Assembly: GCF_002902365.1 (NCBI RefSeq)
Contig: NZ_PPQC01000004.1
Location: forward strand, 43,944-107,943
Source: Staphylococcus cohnii subsp. cohnii
Lineage (GTDB): Bacteria; Bacillota; Bacilli; Staphylococcales; Staphylococcaceae
DNA: 64,000 nt
Reading direction: 5' to 3'
The position numbers and the translations under genes were made by a program. The notes under the pieces were generated by a model, which worked only from the letters and a program-made list of their open reading frames with translations, was not told the DNA's origin and did no database searches. Positions 39,263-49,229 of the stretch are shown here, piece after piece. The number at the start of each line of letters is the position of its first letter. Position 1 is the stretch's first letter.

Positions 39263-40228
39263 TTAATGTTCAAGTACTTCATTAACTTCATTTAAATTAG
39301 GTATACTCTCAATCGCGCCATATTTAGTAGTAACTTTTGCAGCAACTATGTTACTAAATTCAAGTATATTTTCACCTTGTACTTTTAATGCTGCTATAGG
39401 ATTATCAATATCAGATACTGCCAATCTATTAATTAATGCTCCTATAAAAGCATCTCCAGCGCCAGTAGTATCTATCGCTTTCACTTTATAACCAGAGTGA
39501 TCAATCACTGTGCCATCTTTAAAATGAATTTCTGCACCCTCTTTGCCTTTAGTATAAATAACTGCCTCTACGCTACCTTGGAAAAGCCAAGCGATAGCTT
39601 CTTTTTCAACTTTATTTCCAGTCACAAATGTCAGCTCTTCGTCTGAAATTTTTAGCACATGCGCTAATGGCAAAAATTCACGAATTGCATTTTTACATTC
39701 CTCTTCACTAGTCCATAACGGCAAGCGTACGTTAGGATCAAAGATAATCGTACCACTTGCTGACTTCACCTTATTTATTAATGCTTTATGCGCCTGTTTC
39801 ATTGGGCTATCTACTAAATCAACAGAACAAAAATGTAACATATCATTTTCTGTTACAGTAATTGCATCTATATTGCTAGGTTGATATAACATATCTGCTG
39901 ATGGTTTACGATAGAATGAAAAATCACGTTCCCCTTCTTTGGTTAAACTTACAAATGCTAAAGCAGTATTCGCTTCATCTGTACGTCGGATATAGTTTGT
40001 ATGTACACCAATATTACTTATGGTTTCAACAATTAAATCGCCAAATGCGTCATTACCTAACTGGGTAATCATTTCTGCTTGCCCACCTAATTTTGTAGTA
40101 GTACAGGCAACGTTACAAGGCGCACCACCGACTTGTCTTGTGAATCCTTCAACGTCTTTTAATTTTGAGTCTTTTTGATTAGGGATAAAATCGATAAGTG
40201 CTTCCCCTATTGCAAGTAAACGTTTCAT
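39263..40228 (-). CDS. scrK: Fructokinase (PfkB family)
   Basis: 321-residue carbohydrate kinase that phosphorylates the fructose released by ScrB. PfkB features: LLAIGEALIDFIP at the N-terminus, RQVGGAPCNVACT near 35, and the catalytic IDTTGAGDAFIGALI near 247 with the base Asp. Follows scrB with no gap. In S. aureus a repressor gene scrR lies upstream of scrB; none is seen here. Confidence 0.93.
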   Translation of the reverse strand: MKRLLAIGEALIDFIPNQKDSKLKDVEGFTRQVGGAPCNVACTTTKLGGQAEMITQLGNDAFGDLIVETISNIGVHTNYIRRTDEANTALAFVSLTKEGERDFSFYRKPSADMLYQPSNIDAITVTENDMLHFCSVDLVDSPMKQAHKALINKVKSASGTIIFDPNVRLPLWTSEEECKNAIREFLPLAHVLKISDEELTFVTGNKVEKEAIAWLFQGSVEAVIYTKGKEGAEIHFKDGTVIDHSGYKVKAIDTTGAGDAFIGALINRLAVSDIDNPIAALKVQGENILEFSNIVAAKVTTKYGAIESIPNLNEVNEVLEH

Positions 40229-41710
40229 TTATTGATCATCCTTTATGTCATATTTTGTAAAATTAAGAAAGACTTGGCCAGATTCGGTAGAAGCTTTAAA
40301 ACCTATGGCATCATCATCTGTAAAAATTCTTGAAGTCATCACACGTTCACCATCATTACAAAATAGTTCAATACTCGATGTATCTACGAACATTTGTAGT
40401 TGAGATAATGGCGTATCTAAATAAGTGCTACGTGTATTACCATCGACTGGTTCTGGTAATAAGCCACTTTCACTACGATCCAATGTGATTTTTTTTGTTT
40501 TTGTATTATAAGCAATAAGTAAAGACTGTGATTTTGAAGCTCTAATTTCAAAATAAATTTCAGTAGCGTCATTTTCCAAAATATCAATAATCAATTCAAA
40601 TTGTTTACCTTCATATGGATTTAAAAATCGCGTAAATTTATTAGCGTAACCTAATGCTGTTTCTTTATTCGTTCTTAATTGTTGAAGTGCTTTAATAGGA
40701 CGTTGTTTTAAATTACCTTGTTCAATTGTCAAAATACGTGGAATTGTTAAACAGTGAGCCCAACCATCTGAATCTGTAGGATAGTTTACTCCTGGTAAAC
40801 CCATCCAACCAATGAGTATTCTTTTACCAAATTCATCTGTAAAAGTTTGAGGCGCATAAAAATCAAAACCATGATCTAATTCATGAAAATCGCCATGATC
40901 CATAACGAGGTGATCTATGTCGTATTGCCCCATGATATAACCAGATTGATAAATATTCCTAAACTTTTCACCTTCTGGTTCAATACCTTGAGGACAAAAT
41001 AACAGTAAATCGAAACCATCTAAATTAAAATAATCTGGGCATTCCCACATAAAACCAAATGACTCGAGTTTGGTTTTTATTTCACCTTGAAATGTCCAAT
41101 TCACAATGTCTGTTGATTGATATTGAAGTATTCTTCCATATCCTTCCTCATTTTGTGCAGCTATTACTGCATAGTAAACTTCATCCTTAACAAATACTTT
41201 AGGGTCTCTAAAGTGCTGCGTATATCCTGACGGTGGTGCAGCTATTACTGGTTTAGGAAATTTTTGAACATCACCATTGTCATGTACCTTAGCTATATTT
41301 TGTGTAGACTTTCTATTCCAATTTTCATCTTTATGATTTCCTGTATACATATAATACAAGTTGTTGTTATATGTAAATGCGCTACCACTATATACACCAT
41401 GACTGTCATCTTTCGTATCTGGTCTTAGTGAAATTCCTTGATTATCAAAATTTATTAAATCTTTACTTTTATATGTATACCAATATTTCAAACCATGGAC
41501 GGCTCCTAAAGGAAACCACTGATGTGAGATATAATAATCTCCTTTATAATAAATTAGACCATTAGGATCATTTAACAATCCTGTTTTCGGCTGGATATGA
41601 AACAATTGTCTATATTTAGATTGATTCACACGCTCAGTTAATTCGTCCATTGTTTGTTGATTAATATCTTCATAACGTTGGTAACGTTCATCTCTTGTCC
41701 ATTCACTCAC
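40229..41710 (-). CDS. scrB: Sucrose-6-phosphate hydrolase
   Basis: 493-residue GH32 enzyme cleaving sucrose-6-phosphate to glucose-6-phosphate and fructose. Motifs: GLLNDPNGLIY near residue 43 (nucleophile Asp), FRDPKVF near 168 (transition-state stabiliser), WECPDYF near 224 (acid/base Glu). A C-terminal beta-sandwich domain is present. The start is GTG 41710 (M-SEWTRDERYQRYED), with AGGAGG upstream. Abuts scrK. The phosphotransferase permease for sucrose is not in the window. Confidence 0.94.
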   Translation of the reverse strand: MSEWTRDERYQRYEDINQQTMDELTERVNQSKYRQLFHIQPKTGLLNDPNGLIYYKGDYYISHQWFPLGAVHGLKYWYTYKSKDLINFDNQGISLRPDTKDDSHGVYSGSAFTYNNNLYYMYTGNHKDENWNRKSTQNIAKVHDNGDVQKFPKPVIAAPPSGYTQHFRDPKVFVKDEVYYAVIAAQNEEGYGRILQYQSTDIVNWTFQGEIKTKLESFGFMWECPDYFNLDGFDLLLFCPQGIEPEGEKFRNIYQSGYIMGQYDIDHLVMDHGDFHELDHGFDFYAPQTFTDEFGKRILIGWMGLPGVNYPTDSDGWAHCLTIPRILTIEQGNLKQRPIKALQQLRTNKETALGYANKFTRFLNPYEGKQFELIIDILENDATEIYFEIRASKSQSLLIAYNTKTKKITLDRSESGLLPEPVDGNTRSTYLDTPLSQLQMFVDTSSIELFCNDGERVMTSRIFTDDDAIGFKASTESGQVFLNFTKYDIKDDQ

Positions 41711-42503
41711 TTTATTTCCTCCTATTACAAACTACTACTTTCTGATATTTGTTCTGTCGCAATTCAGTTCATCATCAAATTATGTATTTCATTATCATTA
41801 TATTAGTTTTATCCTACTCATTAGTACAAAGCTATGGCTTATACTGCTACAAAACAATTGCACATGTGGCATGATGTATTAATCGAAATGTGATTCCTGT
41901 AACATGGACACTAGCAACCAATGATACTTAAAATAGTTTCAACTTTATTCAAATAAAAAGTTCCTCACACATCAATTTTTAAATTATTATTTACAATTGT
42001 ATAGATTTAATAACGTCTATAAATTAACTTATCGTATATTATTTTGACACCATCATTGCACATATTGACAATAACTGAATTTATAATCAATTATATAAAA
42101 ATCTTACATTTAGATATGCCAATCATATTTTATTTTCACTCTCATTACTTGGCATTGTAAACATCATCTATTTTATCATATTGTATTCCCTTTAAATACT
42201 GTTAAAAGTCAAACTCAAACTACTTTATAAACACAAAAAATAATGCCGACTTCAAGAAGCAACTCTATATATGATTAGTATTAAATTATATATCATTCAA
42301 AGACGACTAATCTCATTTACCTATTCAACATGCGTCACTCAATATAAAAGCTATAAAACATTTTTATAAAACATAATAAAGTCCGAAACATCATAAAATA
42401 TGTCTCGGACTTTCTCTCAGTGAGCAGTATATAATAAAATAATATTTTTTAATCTAACATTAACTTTCATCTTACTCAGTTATTTAAATTTAATGTTATA
42501 TCA
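41711..42503. other. Long AT-rich interval without a gene
   Basis: About 790 bp in which I find no open frame with a ribosome site or family-like sequence, except a hairpin (42378-42413) that probably ends the thiosulfate-uptake transcript. This is where S. aureus has scrR and further genes, so it may be decayed sequence. Confidence 0.6.
42378..42413 (-). terminator. Terminator after the tsuA/tsuB-like pair
   Basis: AAAGTCCGA/TCGGACTTT stem between a long AT loop, 90 bp past the stop of the TusA-like gene. Confidence 0.65.
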
Positions 42504-42728
42504 TTAAGCTTTCTGAACAGTGATTGTCCATGAAGCATCATCAAGTTGTTCATAATTAGTAACTGGGTAACCTTCTTCAGCTGCCCAATTTGGAATTGCT
42601 TCAGTTGCTTGAGTACAATCGAAATCAATTTTTAATTCGTCACCATTTTCTAAAGTAGTCATTTTCTTTTGTGCTTCAATTAAAGGAAAAGGACAAACCA
42701 TACCTACTGTACCTAATTCATATACCAT
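42504..42728 (-). CDS. TusA-family sulfur carrier protein (TsuB/YeeD-like)
   Basis: 74 residues. The TusA hallmark CPxP is present as VCPFPLIEAQKKM (Cys13), where the cysteine carries a persulfide. Downstream of a YeeE/YedE-family transporter by 25 bp, the arrangement known for thiosulfate uptake (TsuA-TsuB), where this small protein takes thiosulfate or its sulfur from the channel. Confidence 0.88.
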   Translation of the reverse strand: MVYELGTVGMVCPFPLIEAQKKMTTLENGDELKIDFDCTQATEAIPNWAAEEGYPVTNYEQLDDASWTITVQKA

Positions 42729-42753
42729 AATGAAATCCTCCTAAAAATAAAAT

Positions 42754-43839
42754 TTATGTCGTTTGTGTTTGTGTGGAAACTGTTTGAGCTGTAGACTTTT
42801 GTGCTTTTTTCATCGGCTTAATAAATATGAAATAACTCATAAACCAAGCACCTAGTATCATTGATGCAAGCGCAATCCAGCCTTTCCAAGACATTGTAGC
42901 TGTTTCAACTAAACCATTTCCGATAGAACAACCACCTGCTACTGATGCACCAAATCCCATGCATACGCCACCAATAACACTATTACGGATTGTCTTTTTA
43001 TCAGGTAGCCTCCACTTAAATTCTCTAGCTCCTTTTGCTGCAACATAAGAACCAGCAAAGATACCTAAAACAAGGAATACACCCCAATCTAATAGTTGAA
43101 GATCACCAGTTACAAAAAATTGAATGATATTTGCAGAAGGCGTTGTAATTCCTAAACCGTACATTCTGCCAGTAGATTCACTCACTGGCCAAGCCAATAA
43201 TGCAATTAGACCAACTGCAATAGCTGCAACAAAGGGATGGTATTTTTTTTCAAATAAATAATAACGAATCCCCGTAAACTTTTGTTTTAATTTTGGTACT
43301 GCAAATTTGGGCTTTGGTTTACGAAGCGTTTTAACAACAAATATAACCGTTATAATTGTTAATAACGCAACCCATACCCATGTTGGAATACCAGTTGTTT
43401 GAGCCATGCTTGTATTTACATTAGTAGGTTTATTGATGCCATCCATTAAAGGTAATAATAAACCAAATTTAGTAGCTGCTGATGTAAATGCATATGCAAT
43501 AAGTGCTATCCAGCTACCAATTAATCCTTCTCCAGCTCTATACCATGTACCAGTTGCACAACCACCAGCTAATATAATTCCAATACCAAAAATAAATGAG
43601 CCAATAACCGTACCTATGATTGGATATGTTGACTCTGGTATTTCTACTAACCCTGTCGAAGTTAGAATTAGCAGTCCGATACTTTGCACGGATATTGCTA
43701 TTAACAAGACATAAAACATTTTATTACTTTTTTGAATATACATATCTCGAAATCCACCAGCAAGACAAAATCGTGTACGTTGCATGACAAATCCCAAAAG
43801 TCCACCTACGATTAAGCCACTGATTATTAACCACGTCAT
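42754..43839 (-). CDS. YeeE/YedE-family thiosulfate-type transporter (TsuA-like)
   Basis: About 361 residues, nine or so hydrophobic spans and a basic cytosolic loop near residue 180. Conserved cysteine motifs of the family are present: RTRFCLAGGFRDM near residue 23, GGCATGTWYRAGEG near 92, and GGCSIGNGLVE near 302, which line the pore and pass thiosulfate. Start ATG 43839, AGAGGT six bases upstream; an earlier in-frame start has no ribosome site. Confidence 0.88.
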   Translation of the reverse strand: MTWLIISGLIVGGLLGFVMQRTRFCLAGGFRDMYIQKSNKMFYVLLIAISVQSIGLLILTSTGLVEIPESTYPIIGTVIGSFIFGIGIILAGGCATGTWYRAGEGLIGSWIALIAYAFTSAATKFGLLLPLMDGINKPTNVNTSMAQTTGIPTWVWVALLTIITVIFVVKTLRKPKPKFAVPKLKQKFTGIRYYLFEKKYHPFVAAIAVGLIALLAWPVSESTGRMYGLGITTPSANIIQFFVTGDLQLLDWGVFLVLGIFAGSYVAAKGAREFKWRLPDKKTIRNSVIGGVCMGFGASVAGGCSIGNGLVETATMSWKGWIALASMILGAWFMSYFIFIKPMKKAQKSTAQTVSTQTQTT

Positions 43840-43967
43840 AACATTACCTCTTTCCGATAAAATCAATAAGAATTATCATATTAGATTTGTACTGAAATTT
43901 CAACCTTTATGTTTTAAGGCTTATTCATAGGTATATGTATAAGGTAAAGCAGAGCTAAGTGAACAAC

Positions 43968-44023
43968 AAAAAAACTTTGTTGAGACAACTAAACATCAAA
44001 AATGTTTGTATCTCTACAAAGTT
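43968..44023 (-). terminator. Terminator after rex
   Basis: Minus strand AACTTTGT.GAGA/TCTC.ACAAAGTT stem then seven T. Sits between the rex stop and the upstream tsuA promoter region. Confidence 0.8.
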
Positions 44024-44038
44024 AATATTTTAAAATCA

Positions 44039-44680
44039 TTATTTATTACTGTAATTTTTCATAAAGAAAAGTAAAGACTGTAATTCAATCCCTAAATCAA
44101 TGTGATGAACTTGTACATCTGACGGCGTATAAACACGTGTTGGTGTGAAATTTAGAATCCCTTTAATGCCTGCTTCAACTAATGTATCTGCAACTTGTTG
44201 TGCTGCGTTTTCAGGTGTTGTTAATATCACGACATCAATTTGCTCTTGCTTTAATACATCAGTGATTTTTGAAAATGAGCTTACAACCACATTACCTATT
44301 TGTGTTCCTATTACATCATCACGAATATCAAACGCTTCTGTAATAGTCATTTCATCATGAATAGAAAAATTATATGTTAGTAATGCTTTACCTAGGTTCC
44401 CTACACCTACGATGGCTATTTTAATTTCATCATTTTCACTTATCTCATTTTTAAAAAAATGTAACAAGCTATCAATATTATAGCCATATCCTTTTTTGCC
44501 TAATTCACCAAAATAAGAAAAATCACGACGAATTGTTGCAGAATCAATGTTCAAACCTTCACTAATTGTTTTAGAATTAACTCTGTCTATCCCTTTAGAT
44601 TTCAAAGTATTGACGAATCTATAATATAACGGTAACCGTTTTAACGTGGCACGAGGAATCTTTTCGCTTTGGTTAGCCAA
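44039..44680 (-). CDS. rex: Redox-sensing repressor Rex
   Basis: 213 residues. N-terminal winged helix ([24 protein letters not shown] near 45-68) and C-terminal Rossmann domain binding NADH ([13 protein letters not shown] near 89). High NADH releases it from DNA. In S. aureus it controls fermentation and anaerobic genes. ATG 44680 has AGGAGG-like upstream. Divergent from ydiF-type ABC-F at 44828, as in Bacillales. Confidence 0.95.
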   Translation of the reverse strand: MANQSEKIPRATLKRLPLYYRFVNTLKSKGIDRVNSKTISEGLNIDSATIRRDFSYFGELGKKGYGYNIDSLLHFFKNEISENDEIKIAIVGVGNLGKALLTYNFSIHDEMTITEAFDIRDDVIGTQIGNVVVSSFSKITDVLKQEQIDVVILTTPENAAQQVADTLVEAGIKGILNFTPTRVYTPSDVQVHHIDLGIELQSLLFFMKNYSNK

Positions 44681-44827
44681 GATCTTGTCCTCCTATACTA
44701 TAATCTCTAATTAATCTTATAATTACTTCAACATTATACATTAATACTTTATAAAAATAAACACTGGTAGTTTTAACAATAGGCAGAATACGGTAGAATG
44801 ATAATGAATAGAGAGGTGCAAAAACGG

Positions 44828-46756
44828 ATGATATTATTACAATTAAACGACATTACAAAATCATTCGACGGAGAAGATATTTTTAACAATGTCAATTTTG
44901 AAGTTAAAACTGGCGAACGTATCGGTATCGTCGGACGTAACGGAGCTGGTAAATCTACATTAATGAAAATTATCGCTGGCGTCGAAGGTTATGATAGTGG
45001 TCATATTTCAAAAAGTAAAAATTTAAAACTTGGTTATTTAACACAACAAATGACACTCAACACAAACCAAACTGTGATTGAAGAAATGTCCAAACCTTTT
45101 GAAAATATGAAAAAACTTGAATTTGAAATGAAAAAAGAAACGGATTGGTTAGCACAGCATGCAAATGAATATGATACAGATGAATATAAAAATCATATTG
45201 ATCGTTATGAATACTTATCCAATGAATTCGAACAACAAGATGGATATCAATATGAAAGTAAGATAAAAACGGTACTTCACGGTCTAAATTTCACTGAACC
45301 AGATTTCAATCGCCCTATTAATGACTTTAGTGGTGGTCAAAAAACAAGGCTATCATTAGCCCAAATGTTATTAAGCGAGCCTGATTTATTATTGCTAGAT
45401 GAACCAACTAACCATATAGATATGGAAACAACACAATGGTTAGAAAGTTATTTAAACTATTTTAAAGGGGCTATTGTTATCATTAGCCACGACAGATATT
45501 TTTTAGATAAAATAGTAAATCAAATCTATGATGTTGCACTTGGAGATGTGCAACATTATATAGGTAATTATAAACAATTTATTGAAAAAAGAGACAAGTA
45601 TTATGAAAAACGCATGCAAGAATATGAACGTCAACAAGATGAAATTAAACGTTTAGAAACATTTGTTGATAAAAATATAGCTCGGGCATCAACTACTGGC
45701 ATGGCAAAAAGCCGTAGGAAAATGCTTGAAAAAATGGAAAGAATCAATAAACCAATGGTTGATGCCAAAAGTGCTAATATCCAATTTGATTTTGATCGAA
45801 ATACAGGTAACGATGTTTTTCACATCAAAGATTTAGAAATTGGTTATGAACAGACAATTACCAAAGGTATCAACATTGAAGTAACTAAAGGAGACCATAT
45901 CGCTATTATTGGACCTAACGGTATCGGGAAATCTACTTTAATCAAGACAGTTGCAGGTATACAACCAAAATTAAATGGTGAAATTACTACTGGTGCCAAT
46001 TTAAAAATCGGTTACTATGATCAAAAACAAGCTGAATTTAAATCTAGTAAAACAATACTAGACTATCTTTGGGATCAATACCCTTCAATGAATGAGAAAG
46101 ACATACGTGCAGTATTAGGCCGATTTTTATTTGTACAAGAAGATGTAAAAAAAATCATTAATGACCTTTCTGGTGGTGAAAAAGCTAGATTACAATTAGC
46201 TTTGTTAATGCTTGAACGTAACAATGTACTTATTTTAGATGAACCTACAAATCATCTTGATATAGATTCAAAAGAAATGTTAGAACAGGCATTGGATAAC
46301 TTCGAAGGAACGATTTTATTTGTTTCTCACGACCGTTATTTTATTAATCAACTTGCAAACAAAGTTTATGATTTAGACACTCATGGTGGCACAATGTATT
46401 TAGGTAACTATCAGTATTTTATAGAGAAAAAAGAAGAAAACGAAGCGATTCAAGCTAAAAAAGAATATGAAGCTTCACATCAGACAAAACCGATGGTGAC
46501 GCAAAACGATAATTATATTGATCAAAAACTTCAAAAACGCGAACAACGTCAAATTGAACGCCAAATTGATGAATGCGAAACCGAGATAGATAACTTTGAA
46601 ACTAAAATTAATGAAATCAATGAATTGCTTACTTTACCAGATATATATAGTGATCCAGAGGAAGCAAATCGATTAGCTAAGAAGAAAGAAAGTAGCGAAC
46701 AAGCATTAGAACAAGTCATGTCGAAATGGGCAGAATTACAAGAAAAGTTAATTTAA
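44828..46756 (+). CDS. ABC-F ATPase, YdiF-like
   Basis: 642-residue soluble protein with two ABC domains: GRNGAGKST and LLLDEPTNHID in the first, GPNGIGKST and LILDEPTNHLD in the second, with a linker of acidic and basic helices (about residues 230-310) and a C-terminal coiled coil rich in E and K. No membrane span. ABC-F factors act on the ribosome; this is the YdiF branch, not a known antibiotic-resistance member. Start ATG 44828 with GAGGTG nine bases upstream; earlier in-frame starts lack a site. Confidence 0.92.
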   Translation: MILLQLNDITKSFDGEDIFNNVNFEVKTGERIGIVGRNGAGKSTLMKIIAGVEGYDSGHISKSKNLKLGYLTQQMTLNTNQTVIEEMSKPFENMKKLEFEMKKETDWLAQHANEYDTDEYKNHIDRYEYLSNEFEQQDGYQYESKIKTVLHGLNFTEPDFNRPINDFSGGQKTRLSLAQMLLSEPDLLLLDEPTNHIDMETTQWLESYLNYFKGAIVIISHDRYFLDKIVNQIYDVALGDVQHYIGNYKQFIEKRDKYYEKRMQEYERQQDEIKRLETFVDKNIARASTTGMAKSRRKMLEKMERINKPMVDAKSANIQFDFDRNTGNDVFHIKDLEIGYEQTITKGINIEVTKGDHIAIIGPNGIGKSTLIKTVAGIQPKLNGEITTGANLKIGYYDQKQAEFKSSKTILDYLWDQYPSMNEKDIRAVLGRFLFVQEDVKKIINDLSGGEKARLQLALLMLERNNVLILDEPTNHLDIDSKEMLEQALDNFEGTILFVSHDRYFINQLANKVYDLDTHGGTMYLGNYQYFIEKKEENEAIQAKKEYEASHQTKPMVTQNDNYIDQKLQKREQRQIERQIDECETEIDNFETKINEINELLTLPDIYSDPEEANRLAKKKESSEQALEQVMSKWAELQEKLI

Positions 46757-46772
46757 AACTAATTTTAACGAT

Positions 46773-46811
46773 AAGTACGAAAAATGATTTTTTCATTTTT
46801 CGTACTTTTTA
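46773..46811 (+). terminator. Terminator after the ABC-F gene
   Basis: Fifteen-base stem AAGTACGAAAAATGA and complement, then TTTTTATT. Confidence 0.85.
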
Positions 46812-46830
46812 TTATTATTTTACACATTAA

Positions 46831-46990
46831 CTATTCACAGCTTCAACCCTATTATCAAAGCTATCCACAGAGTTATCCTATTTATCCACAAGTAAAATGT
46901 AACTTTTGTACCATTGAATATTCAGAAAACAATGTATATCCACACATTTGCCCACGACTTATCAACAAGTTATACACTAATTGTTGATAA
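46831..46990. promoter_or_regulatory. Cluster of DnaA-box-like sites
   Basis: Seven matches to TTATNCACA within 160 bp, six of which differ at one position: CTATTCACA 46831, CTATCCACA 46861, the exact TTATCCACA 46882, ATATCCACA 46936, TTATCAACA 46959, TTATACACT 46970 and, on the minus strand, TTATCAACA at 46990-46982. Non-coding in any convincing frame. B. subtilis has a DnaA-box cluster in the corresponding gcp-ydiF neighbourhood. Confidence 0.75.
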
Positions 46991-47101
46991 GTACGCACGT
47001 TCTCTATTGACATATATCAGTACTTAACATAACCAGCTATTTGTGAATCGATTTATTTCATGACATAATAAAACATATTAATTTAGTATGAGGTGAAACT
47101 T

Positions 47102-48694
47102 ATGTATCCTATTTTTTGGTTCTTAATCGCATTAATTATCGGAACAACACTGTTATTTATTATCACTACAATCATTGCCAATAAAAAATTAAAACATGAT
47201 ATCAAACCTTTATGGTCACTAAGAAAACCTTTAGAATCTTTTGTTCGACCTAATCACAGGTATAGTTATCAATTCGATACATATAAACACCAATTTGATG
47301 AAACAAATCTTATAGATGATAAAACTTACGCTGATTTGAATTTAAATGCCCTTTTCGACAACATGAACTTTAATTTTTCTGCAATTGGCGAAATGCGCTT
47401 GTATGCAACCTTAAGAAAAATGTTTACGATTCATAATCAAACTTTAATTCAAAAATTTAAGAATGATGAAATTTTTCGTCTTAAAATATCAACCCACCTT
47501 GCTAAAATAGGTAAAGCGATTTATCCAACGTTCCCTGATCAATTGACTACAGTGAAACGTAATTATTTTTTTATGTTGACTACGTATTTTCCGTTAGTAT
47601 TTTTGCTTGTTACATTTTTAAAACCTGAAATCGGTATACTTTTAACTATACTTGCTGCTATATTCAATATGATTTTGAGTGGCATACTTAGAAAAACGTT
47701 CGATCAAGATTTGAATTCTTTATTTTATACGTCAAATGTTATTAAAAAAGCTTATGCAATTCATAAAATAGATGGTGCGCCTTCCATAGATGTTGACTTT
47801 AATCATTTTAAAGTTGCTCGTAGACTAAGTGGTCTTCTAGGAAGAGTAAATACAACAGAAGATTCTATGATATTTGCATTTTTATTTAAAGCTATATTTA
47901 TGTTGGACTATCATATCTTCCATTTAATACAACATAGCTTTAAAAAATATGAATCTGAAGTTATGGCTTGTTATGAATATATAGGTAGCATAGACAATCA
48001 TTATGCAGTAGCATTGTGGAGAGAAACGCTATCACAATATGCATTGCCCCAAGCAAGTAATGATGATTCAGTAGAATTTGAAGCACTTACACACCCATTA
48101 CTTGTCGATGCTATTTCTAATGATTTAGAAATCGATAGCCATATATTATTAACTGGGTCAAACGCGTCAGGTAAATCAACTTTTATGAAAGCAATCGCCT
48201 TAAATCTTTTATTAGCTCAAACGATAAATACAGTTACTGCAAATTACTTCAAGTATAAGCCTGGTTTAATTTTCACTTCTATGGTGAACCAAGATGATAT
48301 CTTGTCTGGTGATAGTTATTTTATGACAGAAATCAAATCAATTAAGCGATTATTTGATTTAAAAACAGAGGATAAAATTTATTGCTTTATAGACGAAATA
48401 TTTAAAGGAACCAATACAACTGAACGTATCGCTGCTTCTGAATCCGTGTTAAATTATTTAGGCAATGGGCAAAATTACGAAATCATAGCTGCGACTCATG
48501 ATATTGAATTAGCCACGTTATTAGAAGATAATTTCAAAAACTTTCATTTTAATGAGATTATTTATGAAAACGAAATTGCTTTTGATTATAAAATTAAACC
48601 TGGAAAAGCAGATACAAGAAATGCGATTGAATTATTAAGAATCTTAAAATTCCCTAATCAAGTATATACGCGAGCTAAATCATCTTCCACTTAA
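47102..48694 (+). CDS. MutS-type ATPase with membrane segments
   Basis: 530 residues. One N-terminal transmembrane segment (about 3-24) and two more near residues 155-195, then a MutS core-like helical region and a C-terminal MutS-type ATPase: Walker A LLTGSNASGKSTFM near 355, Walker B FIDEIFKGTNTTER near 435, and AATHDIELATLL near 465. It lacks the mismatch-recognition domain and Smr domain, so it is not MutS or MutS2. Present in staphylococci at this spot; function unknown. ATG 47102, GAGGTG seven bases upstream. Confidence 0.82.
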   Translation: MYPIFWFLIALIIGTTLLFIITTIIANKKLKHDIKPLWSLRKPLESFVRPNHRYSYQFDTYKHQFDETNLIDDKTYADLNLNALFDNMNFNFSAIGEMRLYATLRKMFTIHNQTLIQKFKNDEIFRLKISTHLAKIGKAIYPTFPDQLTTVKRNYFFMLTTYFPLVFLLVTFLKPEIGILLTILAAIFNMILSGILRKTFDQDLNSLFYTSNVIKKAYAIHKIDGAPSIDVDFNHFKVARRLSGLLGRVNTTEDSMIFAFLFKAIFMLDYHIFHLIQHSFKKYESEVMACYEYIGSIDNHYAVALWRETLSQYALPQASNDDSVEFEALTHPLLVDAISNDLEIDSHILLTGSNASGKSTFMKAIALNLLLAQTINTVTANYFKYKPGLIFTSMVNQDDILSGDSYFMTEIKSIKRLFDLKTEDKIYCFIDEIFKGTNTTERIAASESVLNYLGNGQNYEIIAATHDIELATLLEDNFKNFHFNEIIYENEIAFDYKIKPGKADTRNAIELLRILKFPNQVYTRAKSSST

Positions 48695-48750
48695 GTCTTT
48701 AAAATCTTAAACCTAATAATATAATCATAAATGCTCTTATGAATGCCGAA

Positions 48751-48792
48751 AAAGGAACAATGAAGTTTGCATTTACTTCATTGTTCCTTTAT
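48751..48792. terminator. Bidirectional terminator before the VOC gene
   Basis: AAAGGAACAATGAAGT/ACTTCATTGTTCCTTT stem between convergent genes. Confidence 0.88.
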
Positions 48793-48806
48793 TTGGTTTA
48801 AATATT

Positions 48807-49229
48807 TTATTCAGCATTAATCATCCAAGTAACACCAAAAGGATCATTAAACATACCATATAATTCTGACCACTCCGTTTTACCTAACGGCATTGCCTCT
48901 TCACATCCGGCTGCTATGGCATTATTAAAAAAATCAATAGCCTGTTGTTTATCTACTTCATTACTGTGATCGAATGTAAATGTTACAATCGCACCACTAT
49001 TATCGATTTTTTTATTTTTCCATGTGTCACTGCAATAAAATGTTTCACCTAAGACTTTAAATGAAGCATTCATTGTAAAGTTTTTATCTACTTGGAATTC
49101 TTCTGGCATATCTGTAAACATTTCATGGTCACCACCAATACGTTGAATATCTGTGGCACCTAAATTTTTTTCATAAAAGTCTAATGCTGCTAAACTATTT
49201 TCAAAATTAAAATACTGAACTGATTTCAT
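48807..49229 (-). CDS. VOC-family (PhnB-like) protein
   Basis: 140 residues, glyoxalase/bleomycin-resistance fold of the PhnB/3-demethylubiquinone-methyltransferase-like type: YFNFENSLAALDFYEKNLGATDIQRIGG at the N-terminus, the mid-domain DHSNEVDKQQAIDFFN and the closing WSELYGMFNDPFGVTWMI. Small-molecule binding is probable, reaction unknown. AGGAGG before ATG 49229. Confidence 0.85.
   Translation of the reverse strand: MKSVQYFNFENSLAALDFYEKNLGATDIQRIGGDHEMFTDMPEEFQVDKNFTMNASFKVLGETFYCSDTWKNKKIDNSGAIVTFTFDHSNEVDKQQAIDFFNNAIAAGCEEAMPLGKTEWSELYGMFNDPFGVTWMINAE

Noticed and set aside
41832..41950. Possible pseudogene (MAYTATKQLHMWHDVLIEM, then a shifted frame)
   Set aside because: Too short to name, no family recognised and no ribosome site.
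46784..46987. Open frame of 67 residues across the DnaA-box cluster
   Set aside because: No ribosome site, poor amino-acid composition and it overlaps the terminator after the ABC-F gene; the DnaA-box reading explains the sequence better.
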